Shown piece after piece: positions 1 to 6,972 of a stretch of 16,285 nt of DNA. The DNA is from an uncultured Collinsella sp. GTDB taxonomy: Bacteria; Actinomycetota; Coriobacteriia; Coriobacteriales; Coriobacteriaceae. Under the pieces are notes generated by a model. It saw only the letters and a program-made list of their open reading frames with translations. It did not search any database and was not told the origin of the DNA. Position 1 is the first letter of the stretch. Each line of letters starts with the position of its first letter. The stretch is from the NCBI GenBank assembly GCA_959599615.1, contig CAUGKA010000032.1, positions 1 through 16,285 on the forward strand, in the 5' to 3' direction. Position numbers and translations under genes: made by a program.

Positions 1-260
1 TAATTGAGGACGGTCAGTGGCGCAGCGACACTCCGTACGCCGTGCTGCACCGTGTGGCATCCGACGGCACCGTGCACGGTATCGCGGCTGCGATGTTTGC
101 CTTTGCCAAAGAGCGTGCCGATCACCTGCGCATCGACACGCATCAGGACAATCTGTCCATGCAGGGTGCGAGCATCAAGGCGGGATTCGAGCGTGTCGGC
201 GTCGTCTATGTGTCCGACGGCACGGCGCGTGTTGCGTTCGATTGGCTGCGCGAGGCGTAA
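1..260 (+). CDS. GNAT-family N-acetyltransferase, C-terminal part (5' end outside window)
   Basis: The reading frame is open from base 3 to the TAA at 258-260 and gives about 85 C-terminal residues. They contain the typical end of a GNAT fold: a helix (AAMFAFAKERADHLRIDTH) leading to DNLSMQGASIKAGFERVG. This is the usual pattern in which an acidic/His strand, an Asn, then a helix and a G-F motif close the acetyl-CoA site. Such proteins transfer acetyl from acetyl-CoA to small amines or protein N-termini, and the substrate cannot be told from this fragment. A strong hairpin follows 35 bases after the stop, so the gene ends a transcript. The family call is fairly secure; the start and N-terminal substrate-binding half are not visible. 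Confidence 0.8.
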   Translation, partial: IEDGQWRSDTPYAVLHRVASDGTVHGIAAAMFAFAKERADHLRIDTHQDNLSMQGASIKAGFERVGVVYVSDGTARVAFDWLREA

Positions 261-294
261 GAGCGGGGGCGCGTACCAGTCCTTAATTCGAATG

Positions 295-322
295 AAAAAT
301 GGCCCCGGGTGGGGCCATTTTT
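295..322 (+). terminator. Rho-independent terminator after the GNAT gene
   Basis: A perfect 12-bp stem (AAAAATGGCCCC with GGGGCCATTTTT) has a 4-nt loop GGGT. The T-rich right arm gives the U-tract on the plus strand, and the A-rich left arm would allow it to work on the other strand too. It separates the GNAT gene from the GTPase gene downstream. Confidence 0.85.
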
Positions 323-565
323 GGCAAAACGCGTTGTTGTGGGGCTCGCGTCGCTGCCGTTCCAGATGAGCCCGGCAGACAAAAAGGGGAGGTGCCGGCT
401 TTCGCAAGGCGCGAACCTACGAAAATCGCCGCGCGGCAACGCAGGGCGATGAGCTCGGTCGGGGGATAGGGCCCGCTTCGCCCACCGGCCCGTAAATTGT
501 ATCATCCAGTGTGGAACGAGAATGCCCATTGCCGTGTGCGATGGGCTTGCAATAAGAGGAGAGCC
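323..565 (+). promoter_or_regulatory. Intergenic region with several possible RNA stems upstream of the GTPase gene
   Basis: Between the terminator and the GTPase gene no convincing ORF is seen. The plus strand can form several stems: GGGCTC 342-347 with GAGCCC 368-373; CCGGCA 372-377 with TGCCGG 393-398, whose loop carries GGGGAGG; TTTCG 400-404 with CGAAA 420-424, nested in TGCCG 393-397 with CGGCA 434-438; and GGGCGA 444-449 with TCGCCC 478-483. Some exclude each other, as in a switching leader. An alternative is a mobile intergenic repeat. A TATCAT at 500-505 could be a -10 box, but no good -35 box is paired with it. If that is the real promoter, the stems lie upstream of the transcript and would not act as a leader. 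Confidence 0.3.
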
Positions 566-2569
566 ATGTCGAAGCAAGTGGTCGTTGGAATCTTGGCGCA
601 TGTCGATGCCGGCAAGACCACGTTGGCCGAGGCCATGCTGTTCAACGCGGGTCGCATTCGCAAGCGCGGCCGCGTGGACGATGGCGATTCGCATCTGGAC
701 ACTGACGCGATCGAGCGTGAGCGCGGTATCACGATCTTCTCGTCGCAGGCTGTGCTCGACCACGGCGAAACCCACGTTATGCTCGTGGACGCTCCCGGCC
801 ATGTCGATTTTTCTGCCGAGGCGGAGCGCACGCTGCGTGCCCTGGACTACGCGATTCTGGTGGTGGGCGCCAACGATGGCGTGCAGGGACACACCGAAAC
901 CCTGTGGCGCCTGCTTGCACGTTATGACATCCCGACGTTCATCTTCATCAACAAGATCGATTTGGAGAATCCTGGCCGCGATGTTTTGCTGGCGCAGCTT
1001 GGGCAGCGTCTTTCCGAGGGCTGCCTGGATGCCGGCGAACTGCTGGCGGGCGGCGCCAATCAGGAGGACGCTGCCGCGCTGGACGAGGCGGCGCTCGAGG
1101 AGTTTCTTGAGGCGGGCGAGCTTTCTGTCGCAACGCTGTCGCGCATGGTTGCCGAGCGCAAGCTCTTTCCCTGCTTTGCCGGCTCGGCGCTCAAGGACCA
1201 AGGCGTGGACGAGCTGTTGGATGGCATATGCGCGCTGATGCGTGAACAGGCGTGGCCCCCGGAGTTTGCCGCGCGCGTCTATCGTGTCAGCCGCGGAGAT
1301 CGCGGCGAGCGTTTGGCTTGGGTTAAAGTGACCGGCGGCACGCTGCACGCCAAGCAGATGATTGACGGACGTTCCGGTGCCGAGGCATGGGAGCAGAAGG
1401 TCGATCAGTTGCGCATCTATAACGGCGAGAAGTATGAGCTTGCGCAAGAAGTTGCTGCTGGCGGTATCTGTGCCGTGACGGGTCTTACGCACGTTCGCCC
1501 AGGGGACGCCCTGGGCGCGGAGCCCGCGGGCGATGCGCCCGTCATTGCGCCAGTCCTCACCTATACGGTGCTGCCGGGCGAACATGACGTCCATACGGTG
1601 TTCAAAGCATTGACTGAGTTGGCGGACGAAGATCCCATGCTCGGCGTAAGCTGGAATACGCATCTTGAGCAGATTCACCTGCAGTTGATGGGCGCCGTGC
1701 AGCTCGAGGTCGTGCAGCGCGTGCTGGCCGATCGTTTTGGCCTTGCGGTCGAGTTTGAGCCCGGCGGCATTCTCTATAAGGAGACTATTTCGCAGCCGGT
1801 CGAGGGTGTGGGCCATTTTGAGCCGCTGCGCCACTATGCCGAGGTGCATTTGCGCTTGGAGCCGTTGTCGGCGGGCTCGGGCGTGCAGTTTGGCACCGTG
1901 ACCTCGACCGATGAGCTCGATCTTAACTGGCAGCGTTTGGCGCTCACCAACGCTATGGAGCGCGACCACCTGGGCGTGTTGACGGGCTCGCCCATCACCG
2001 ATGTGCGCATTACGCTCACGGGCGGCTGCGCGCATGCCAAACACACCGAGGGCGGCGATTTTCGCCAGGCCACGTACCGCGCGATTCGCCAGGGTTTGAT
2101 GCAAGCGCGCGAGGCCGGCGCGGCGGTGCTGTTGGAGCCGTGGTATCGCTTTGAGCTCGAGGTGCCGGGGGAGTGCGTGGGCCGGGCGCTCTCGGATGCC
2201 ACGCGCATGAGTGCCGAGTACGAGCCGCCGACGATGGCGGGCGACCGGGCAAAACTCGTGGGTCGCGTACCGGCGTCCGAAGTGCAGGATTATGCACTGG
2301 AGGTGGCTGCCTACACGAGCGGTCGCGGACATCTGTACCTGGAGTTCGCCGGTTATGCGGCTTGCCATGATGCCGAGTGCGTAATCGAGGCGGCCGCCTA
2401 TGAGCCCGAGGCCGATCTGCCCAACACACCCGACTCGGTCTTTTGCGCCCACGGCGCCGGCTACACGGTCAAATGGTACGACGTGCCCGCCGCGGCGCAC
2501 GTAAAGGTCGATCCCGCCACCTTCCGTCCCTGGCGAGCGGCAGACGCCGAGTTTTTCGGCCGCATGTGA
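566..2569 (+). CDS. EF-G-like translational GTPase, TetM-type ribosomal-protection superfamily (divergent)
   Basis: The 667-aa protein has all five GTPase motifs: G1 AHVDAGKT (11-18), G2 RGITI (53-57), G3 DAPGHVDF (75-82) with the catalytic His, G4 NKID (129-132) and G5 SAL (207-209). Domains II to V of an EF-G fold follow. The C-terminal half matches TetM/TetO-type proteins in layout: a LLEPWYRFEL segment (about 522-531), a VPASEVQDY segment (568-576), then SGRGHLYLEF. It ends with a PNTPDSVFCAHGAGY segment (619-633) typical of chromosomal TetM-like relatives. Such proteins bind the ribosome and, in true Tet proteins, release tetracycline. Whether this one gives resistance is unknown. Length is close to TetM (about 640). 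The start at 566 is chosen because AGAGGAGA lies just upstream and the G-domain begins at once; an in-frame TTG at 497 has no such site. The stop TGA lies inside a palindromic repeat. Confidence 0.85.
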   Translation: MSKQVVVGILAHVDAGKTTLAEAMLFNAGRIRKRGRVDDGDSHLDTDAIERERGITIFSSQAVLDHGETHVMLVDAPGHVDFSAEAERTLRALDYAILVVGANDGVQGHTETLWRLLARYDIPTFIFINKIDLENPGRDVLLAQLGQRLSEGCLDAGELLAGGANQEDAAALDEAALEEFLEAGELSVATLSRMVAERKLFPCFAGSALKDQGVDELLDGICALMREQAWPPEFAARVYRVSRGDRGERLAWVKVTGGTLHAKQMIDGRSGAEAWEQKVDQLRIYNGEKYELAQEVAAGGICAVTGLTHVRPGDALGAEPAGDAPVIAPVLTYTVLPGEHDVHTVFKALTELADEDPMLGVSWNTHLEQIHLQLMGAVQLEVVQRVLADRFGLAVEFEPGGILYKETISQPVEGVGHFEPLRHYAEVHLRLEPLSAGSGVQFGTVTSTDELDLNWQRLALTNAMERDHLGVLTGSPITDVRITLTGGCAHAKHTEGGDFRQATYRAIRQGLMQAREAGAAVLLEPWYRFELEVPGECVGRALSDATRMSAEYEPPTMAGDRAKLVGRVPASEVQDYALEVAAYTSGRGHLYLEFAGYAACHDAECVIEAAAYEPEADLPNTPDSVFCAHGAGYTVKWYDVPAAAHVKVDPATFRPWRAADAEFFGRM

Positions 2570-2596
2570 CAAAGTGGCAGTCCCTTTGTCACATGC
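2562..2596. repeat. Palindromic intergenic repeat (GTGACAAAG type), copy 1
   Basis: The arms GCATGTGACAAAG and CTTTGTCACATGC are perfectly complementary over 13 bp, around a 9-nt loop (2575-2583). The stop codon of the preceding GTPase gene (2567-2569) and its last sense codon (ATG) lie inside the left arm. No T-tract follows, so it is not a classic terminator. A second copy occurs at 6294-6320. Confidence 0.8.
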
Positions 2597-2598
2597 TA

Positions 2599-2628
2599 TT
2601 GGTATAACTTGGTACAAGTTGGTATAAC
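2599..2628 (+). promoter_or_regulatory. Three in-phase 10-bp repeats over a likely promoter
   Basis: Three 10-mers stand head to tail: TTGGTATAAC (2599-2608), TTGGTACAAG (2609-2618) and TTGGTATAAC (2619-2628). The two outer copies are identical. The central part also forms an inverted repeat AACTTG-GTA-CAAGTT (2606-2620). A promoter can be read through them: TTGGTA at 2599-2604 as a weak -35 box and TATAAC at 2623-2628 as -10 (5 of 6), with an 18-bp spacer. It would start transcription about 28 bases before the ATPase start codon. A repressor bound to the repeats would block it, so an operator is likely. The arrangement resembles operators of GntR-type regulators, but no regulator gene is in view. 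Confidence 0.5.
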
Positions 2629-2662
2629 TATTACCAGCGTTTGCCAATCCGAGGAGGCCGGC

Positions 2663-3781
2663 ATGAATCCAAATCCCTTTAAGCCAACGGCTGGCAAGCG
2701 CCCTCCGATACTCATCGGTCGCGAGTCGGTCATCGAAGATTTTGAGGAAGGGCTCGATAACGGCGCCGGAGCGCCGGGCAGGCTCATGCTCATTACGGGA
2801 AACCGCGGCTGCGGCAGGACGGTTCTCCTGCGGGAACTGCAACGTCTAGCCAATGAGCGCGGATGGGCGGTTGTCTCCGATTCCGCCTCGCTTGGCTTAT
2901 GCGACCGCTTGGCCGACGCGCTTCGCTCGAATAAGCCCGTTGTGACGTCAATGGAATTCGGTCCGTCGTTTGGCCGGATGTCGGTCGAGTCGGCGCGAGC
3001 AAAGGGCGAGACGTTGCGAGGGCTGGTCGACGAGCGCCTCAAGAAGCTCGGTCCAGGCAAGGGCATACTGTTTGCGATTGACGAGGCACAATCTGCGTCA
3101 ATCGAGGAACTGGCGGCTCTTGCCGTTCTCTATCAGCAGGTGCTCGGAGACCAGGATGCCACGGGCTTGCCCGATAGCGACCAGCGCGGTCTTGCGCTGG
3201 TGTTCGCCGGCTTACCCAGTATGGTTGACGACCTGCTCGAAGAGCCGAGCGTGACGTTTTTGCGGCGTGCCCAGCAGCGTGCGCTGGGGGCGATTTCTTT
3301 GCCCAAGGTGCGCGATTCATATGTCCAGACGGTCAAGGACGCCGGTCTTTACGTTGATGCGGAGACGGCGGACCTTGCGGCGCGCAAGAGTATGGGGCAT
3401 CCCTACATGGTCCAGCTGGTGGGATATTACATGTGGCGCTCTGCTGTCCGGCGTGGCTCGCAGATCATCGAAAGCTGTGATGTCGAGGATGGCCATGCGG
3501 ATGCCGTCTCCGAGTTCTACGAAGCGGTCGACGCGCCCCTGTATTATGGATTGCGCAGTCCGCAACGCCTCTTTATCGAGGCCATGGCTGCTGACGAGGG
3601 TGAGCAGACGCGCATGGCGGATATCATTGAGCGCTGCGACCGCACCCAGAGCTGGGCGAGTAAATATCGCGCAAGCCTAATTCGCGAGCGCGTCATCGAG
3701 GCTGCCGGATACGGCCTCGTCCGGTTTACCGTGCCCATGCTGGGCGAGTACATCCGCGAACGCATTTTATGGCATGAGTAG
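2663..3781 (+). CDS. P-loop AAA-type ATPase with altered Walker A (Arg for Lys)
   Basis: The 372-aa protein begins with a short lead (NPFKPTAGKRPP) and GRESVIEDF, as in ORC/Cdc6-like and STAND-type ATPases that use a GRE box before the P-loop. Walker A is GNRGCGRT (46-53), where the usual Lys is Arg52. Walker B is ILFAIDEA (135-142), with Asp140 and Glu141 intact. LVFAGLP (179-185) fits sensor 1, and Arg201/Arg202 could act as an arginine finger. SMGHPYMVQLVGYYMW (243-258) is a typical lid/sensor-2 segment. Residues from about 295 to the end probably form a winged-helix domain. No transmembrane segment is seen. GAGGAGG before 2663 fixes the start. The stop overlaps the next gene by 8 bases, so the two are translationally coupled. 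The cellular role is unknown; a regulatory or DNA-associated function is a guess. Confidence 0.75.
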   Translation: MNPNPFKPTAGKRPPILIGRESVIEDFEEGLDNGAGAPGRLMLITGNRGCGRTVLLRELQRLANERGWAVVSDSASLGLCDRLADALRSNKPVVTSMEFGPSFGRMSVESARAKGETLRGLVDERLKKLGPGKGILFAIDEAQSASIEELAALAVLYQQVLGDQDATGLPDSDQRGLALVFAGLPSMVDDLLEEPSVTFLRRAQQRALGAISLPKVRDSYVQTVKDAGLYVDAETADLAARKSMGHPYMVQLVGYYMWRSAVRRGSQIIESCDVEDGHADAVSEFYEAVDAPLYYGLRSPQRLFIEAMAADEGEQTRMADIIERCDRTQSWASKYRASLIRERVIEAAGYGLVRFTVPMLGEYIRERILWHE

Positions 3782-6287
3782 GGTGATAAAAGTGACGGAA
3801 CAGAAGATGAGCCCGCAGGCTATCGAGGTGCGTGGCGCGCGCGTGCACAACCTCAAGAACATCGATATCGATATTCCGCTGGGAAGGCTCGTGGGCATTG
3901 CCGGCGTGTCGGGGTCGGGCAAGAGCTCGCTGGCACTGGGCGTTCTTTACGCCGAGGGCTCGCGTCGCTACTTGGAGGCGCTCAGCACCTATACCCGCCG
4001 CCGTCTGACGCAGGCCGAGCACGCCCAGGTGGACGAGGTGCTGCACGTGCCGGCGGCGCTCGCGCTGCACCAGCGCCCCAGTGTGCCAGGCGTGCGCTCG
4101 ACCTTTGGCACCATGACCGAGCTCAACAACAGCCTGCGTCTGCTCTTTAGCCGCTGCGCGCATCACGTATGCCCGCATTGTGGGGCGCGTGTGGAGCCGA
4201 GCCTTAACGTGGCTGCGGGCCTGTCGCTCACGTGTCCGACATGCGGCCGCGAGTTCTACGCGCCGAGTGCCGAGGACCTTGCCTTTAACAGTGGCGGCGC
4301 GTGTCACACCTGTGGCGGCACCGGTGTCATGCGCGAGGTGGACGAGGCGAGCCTGGTGCCCGACGAGTCAAAGACCATCAACGAGGGCGCAGTGCTTCCC
4401 TGGGGCACGCTCATGTGGGACCTGATGAAGCAGGTGGCCGGCGAGATGGGCGTGCGTACCGATGTGCCGTTTAACCAGCTCACACCTCAAGAGCGCGATA
4501 TTGTGTTTCACGGCCCGGCGGTTAAGAAGCATATTCTCTACGTTCCCAAAAACGGCGAGGGTGCCACGCCGCTCGATTTTACCTATTACAACGCCGTCTA
4601 TACGGTCGAGAATGCGCTCGCCAAGGTTAAGGACGATAAGGGACTTAAACGCGTCGCACGCTTTTTGCGCGAGGGACCGTGCCGCGATTGCGGCGGCACG
4701 CGTCTTTCCGAGGCTGCGCGCCAGCCCCAGGTGCGCGGTATCAATCTGGCGCAGGCAGCTGCCATGACGCTGGGCGAGGTGATTGAGTGGGTGCGCGGGG
4801 TGCCCGTATCCTTGCCGCCCGAGATGCGGCCCATGGCGACGGATATCTGCGATTCGTTTTTGAGCACGGCTCGTCGCCTGGTCGACCTGGGGCTCGATTA
4901 CCTCTCGCTCGACCGCGCCGGTGCTACGCTCTCCACGGGTGAGCGCCAGCGTGTGCAGCTCGCCCGCGTGGTGCGCAACCGGTCGACGGGCGTGCTGTAT
5001 GTGCTGGACGAGCCTTCGATCGGCCTGCATCCTGCCAATGTCGACGGCCTGGTAGGCGTGATGCGCGATCTGGTGGAAGACGGCAACACCGTGGTTGTCG
5101 TCGATCACGACACGCGCGTGCTGGCGGAAGCAGACTATCTGGTCGAGATGGGCCCTGTTGCCGGGGCAGGCGGTGGTCATGTGATCGCCGCTGGCACGGT
5201 AGACGAGGTCGAGCAATCGCAGGGCAGCCGCATCGCGCCGTTTTTGCGCTCGGACCCCAAGCGCGTGCGCCCGCAGGCGGCCGACGACGAAATGTTCGAT
5301 CAGGGCCATATCCGCATGGCGACCGGTGCCATCCATACCGTCAAACCGCTCGAAGTGGATATCCCGCGCGGCCGCCTTGTCGCGGTGACGGGCGTTTCGG
5401 GCTCGGGCAAGACGACGTTGGTGCTCGAGACGCTCATTCCGGCACTCAAGGCGCAGGCGGCCGGCGAGCGCCTGCCTGCCCACGTGCGCTGGGTCGATGC
5501 CGAGGGCATTGCGCGCGCCAACCTGATTGATGCCACGCCCATCGGCGCCAACGTGCGCTCGACGGTGGCGACCTATGCCGATATTCATGATGAGCTGCGC
5601 CGCGCCTTCGCCCGTACGCCCGAGGCCAAGGCAGCCGGCTACAAGGCGGGCGCATTTAGCTACAACACCGGCGCCCTGCGCTGCCCTACGTGCGATGGCA
5701 CGGGCTCGATATCGCTCGACGTGCAGTTTTTGCCCGATGTCGAGATCGTCTGCCCGTCATGTCGCGGCTCTCGCTATGCAGACGCGGCTTCGCATATCCA
5801 TCGCGAGGGCAAGGACGGCAGCCTGCTTACGTTGCCGCAGCTCATGGACATGAGCGTGGACGAGGCCCTCGATGCCACACTGGGACTCAAGAAAGTTCAG
5901 ACGCGTCTGCAGACCCTGCACGACCTGGGGCTGGGCTATCTCACGCTCGGCGAGCCCACGCCGGCGCTTTCGGGCGGCGAGGCTCAGCGGCTCAAGCTTG
6001 CGAGCGAGATGGGCCGCGTACAGGACGATGCCGTGTTCGTGTTCGACGAGCCCACGATCGGCCTGCATCCGCTCGATGTTCAGGTGCTGCTGAGCGTGTT
6101 TGACGGCCTCGTCGCCAAGGGCGCCACAGTTGTCGTGATCGAACACGACCTCGACCTTATCTGCAACGCCGACTATGTGATCGACATGGGCCCGGGCGGC
6201 GGTGACGCGGGCGGGCAAATCGTCTGCGCCGGCACGCCGGGCGACATCGTGGCCTGCCCCGCAAGCATCACCGGCCGCTACCTATAA
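3774..6287 (+). CDS. UvrA-like double ABC ATPase lacking the UvrB-binding domain
   Basis: This 837-aa protein has the full UvrA plan of two nucleotide-binding domains. The first has Walker A GVSGSGKS (44-51), signature LSTGERQ (386-392, with T in place of G) and Walker B VLYVLDEP (407-414). The second has Walker A GVSGSGKT (540-547), signature LSGGEAQ (732-738), Walker B FVFDEP (755-760) and His791. Zinc ligands are CPTC/CPSC (637-640, 660-663), plus CxxC pairs at 133, 154, 177 and 303. UvrA proteins carry a UvrB-binding domain of roughly 115 residues after the first CPxCG; here only about 15 residues separate CPHCG (133) from CPTCG (154). The protein therefore belongs with UvrA2/DrrC-like proteins, which protect against DNA-binding drugs rather than load UvrB. 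The ATG at 3774 overlaps the upstream stop. GTG 3792, preceded by AGGGTGAT, is an equally good start and would make the protein six residues shorter. Confidence 0.85.
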   Translation: MSRVIKVTEQKMSPQAIEVRGARVHNLKNIDIDIPLGRLVGIAGVSGSGKSSLALGVLYAEGSRRYLEALSTYTRRRLTQAEHAQVDEVLHVPAALALHQRPSVPGVRSTFGTMTELNNSLRLLFSRCAHHVCPHCGARVEPSLNVAAGLSLTCPTCGREFYAPSAEDLAFNSGGACHTCGGTGVMREVDEASLVPDESKTINEGAVLPWGTLMWDLMKQVAGEMGVRTDVPFNQLTPQERDIVFHGPAVKKHILYVPKNGEGATPLDFTYYNAVYTVENALAKVKDDKGLKRVARFLREGPCRDCGGTRLSEAARQPQVRGINLAQAAAMTLGEVIEWVRGVPVSLPPEMRPMATDICDSFLSTARRLVDLGLDYLSLDRAGATLSTGERQRVQLARVVRNRSTGVLYVLDEPSIGLHPANVDGLVGVMRDLVEDGNTVVVVDHDTRVLAEADYLVEMGPVAGAGGGHVIAAGTVDEVEQSQGSRIAPFLRSDPKRVRPQAADDEMFDQGHIRMATGAIHTVKPLEVDIPRGRLVAVTGVSGSGKTTLVLETLIPALKAQAAGERLPAHVRWVDAEGIARANLIDATPIGANVRSTVATYADIHDELRRAFARTPEAKAAGYKAGAFSYNTGALRCPTCDGTGSISLDVQFLPDVEIVCPSCRGSRYADAASHIHREGKDGSLLTLPQLMDMSVDEALDATLGLKKVQTRLQTLHDLGLGYLTLGEPTPALSGGEAQRLKLASEMGRVQDDAVFVFDEPTIGLHPLDVQVLLSVFDGLVAKGATVVVIEHDLDLICNADYVIDMGPGGGDAGGQIVCAGTPGDIVACPASITGRYL

Positions 6288-6293
6288 CCGAAC

Positions 6294-6320
6294 GTGACAA
6301 AGGGACAGTTCCTTTGTCAC
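6294..6320. repeat. Palindromic intergenic repeat (GTGACAAAG type), copy 2
   Basis: The arms GTGACAAAGG (6294-6303) and CCTTTGTCAC (6311-6320) flank a 7-nt loop, GACAGTT. The element fills almost all of the 29-bp gap between two convergent genes. On the minus strand its arm supplies the TGA stop (6317-6319) of the methyltransferase gene, again preceded by ATG. It may act as a two-way transcript end, though no T-tract is present. Confidence 0.8.
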
Positions 6321-6916
6321 ATTCCCGAAAAGCCTGTTTGGCGCAGGGCCTCGTAGAGGACGATGGCGGCGCTGTTGGAGAGATTGAGTGCGCTGATGCG
6401 GTAGTCGTCCGGATTGACGAAGTTGCCGCAGATATCCTGCTTAAGGATGGCCTCATGGCCGTCCTCAGTATGCCCGAGCGATTCCTCGTGGGCTTTCCAG
6501 GCCTTGGCGTTGTCAAGCGAATCGCAATCGCGCAGCATCGGGATGCGCTCGCAGCGCGCGGGCGCCGCGGCAAGCAGTGGCTCGGGAATGCCCGAGCTCT
6601 CGCTGCCAAAGACCAAATAGTCACCGTCGCGGTAGGTACTTTGCGCATAGGTGCGGCGCGCCTTTTTGGTCAGCAGATGCAGGCGTTCGTCGGCGGGGGA
6701 GAGGCCGTTGCGCGCAAGGAAATCCTCCCAGCCGGCATAGGTCGTCACGTCCAAATTTTGCCAGTAGCCCAGGCCGGCGCGACGCACCGTCTTGTCGTCG
6801 AGCGAAAACCCCAGCGGCTCCACCAGATGCAGGCGGGTGCCGGTAACCACGCAGGTGCGGCCGATATTGCCCGTATTGGCCGGAATCTCGGGCGCATACA
6901 GCACAATGTTGAACAT
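6317..6916 (-). CDS. trmL: tRNA (cytidine/uridine-34-2'-O)-methyltransferase, TrmL family, with internal insertion
   Basis: The 199-aa protein starts MFNIVLYAPEIPANTGNIGR, the hallmark N-terminus of the TrmL/SpoU (SPOUT) family that 2'-O-methylates the wobble base of certain leucine tRNAs with S-adenosylmethionine. The knot motifs are LVFGSESSGIP (101-111), IPM (125-127) and ALNLSNSAAIVLYEALRQ (176-193). In usual TrmL proteins (about 155-160 aa) the IPM motif runs almost directly into the S-x-NLSN motif. Here about 45 extra residues (roughly 128-175), rich in charged residues and with Cys131 and Cys163, lie between them. The start at 6916 has AAGGAG 5-10 bases upstream. The stop lies in the palindromic repeat. 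The gene follows the CobW-type gene on the same strand, but a strong terminator stands between them, so its own promoter is not clear. Confidence 0.88.
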   Translation of the reverse strand: MFNIVLYAPEIPANTGNIGRTCVVTGTRLHLVEPLGFSLDDKTVRRAGLGYWQNLDVTTYAGWEDFLARNGLSPADERLHLLTKKARRTYAQSTYRDGDYLVFGSESSGIPEPLLAAAPARCERIPMLRDCDSLDNAKAWKAHEESLGHTEDGHEAILKQDICGNFVNPDDYRISALNLSNSAAIVLYEALRQTGFSGM

Positions 6917-6939
6917 GAATCTCCTTGGCTCAGAACGAA

Positions 6940-6972
6940 AAACCACCACGAAGGGCACCTTCGTGGTGGTTT
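6940..6972 (-). terminator. Rho-independent terminator after the CobW-type gene
   Basis: A perfect 15-bp stem (6940-6954 with 6958-6972) has a 3-nt loop. Read on the minus strand, the right arm runs into a TTTTT tract. It lies 39 bases past the CobW-family stop codon and only 23 bases before the trmL start, so it must either be leaky or stand ahead of a very short trmL leader. Confidence 0.85.

Noticed and set aside
2562..2596. Classic Rho-independent terminator after the GTPase gene
   Set aside because: The stem is strong but not GC-rich and has no T-tract on either side; it is better described as a palindromic repeat.
206..2842. Very long minus-strand open frame (878 codons) opposite the GTPase gene
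   Set aside because: It is a mirror of GC-rich codon use in the plus-strand gene. Its translation has no recognisable motif and is rich in Arg, His and Ala, and the plus strand carries clear GTPase motifs.
4368..5588. Minus-strand open frame of 406 codons opposite the UvrA-like gene
   Set aside because: Arg/His-rich translation without motifs, fully inside a well-supported ABC ATPase gene.
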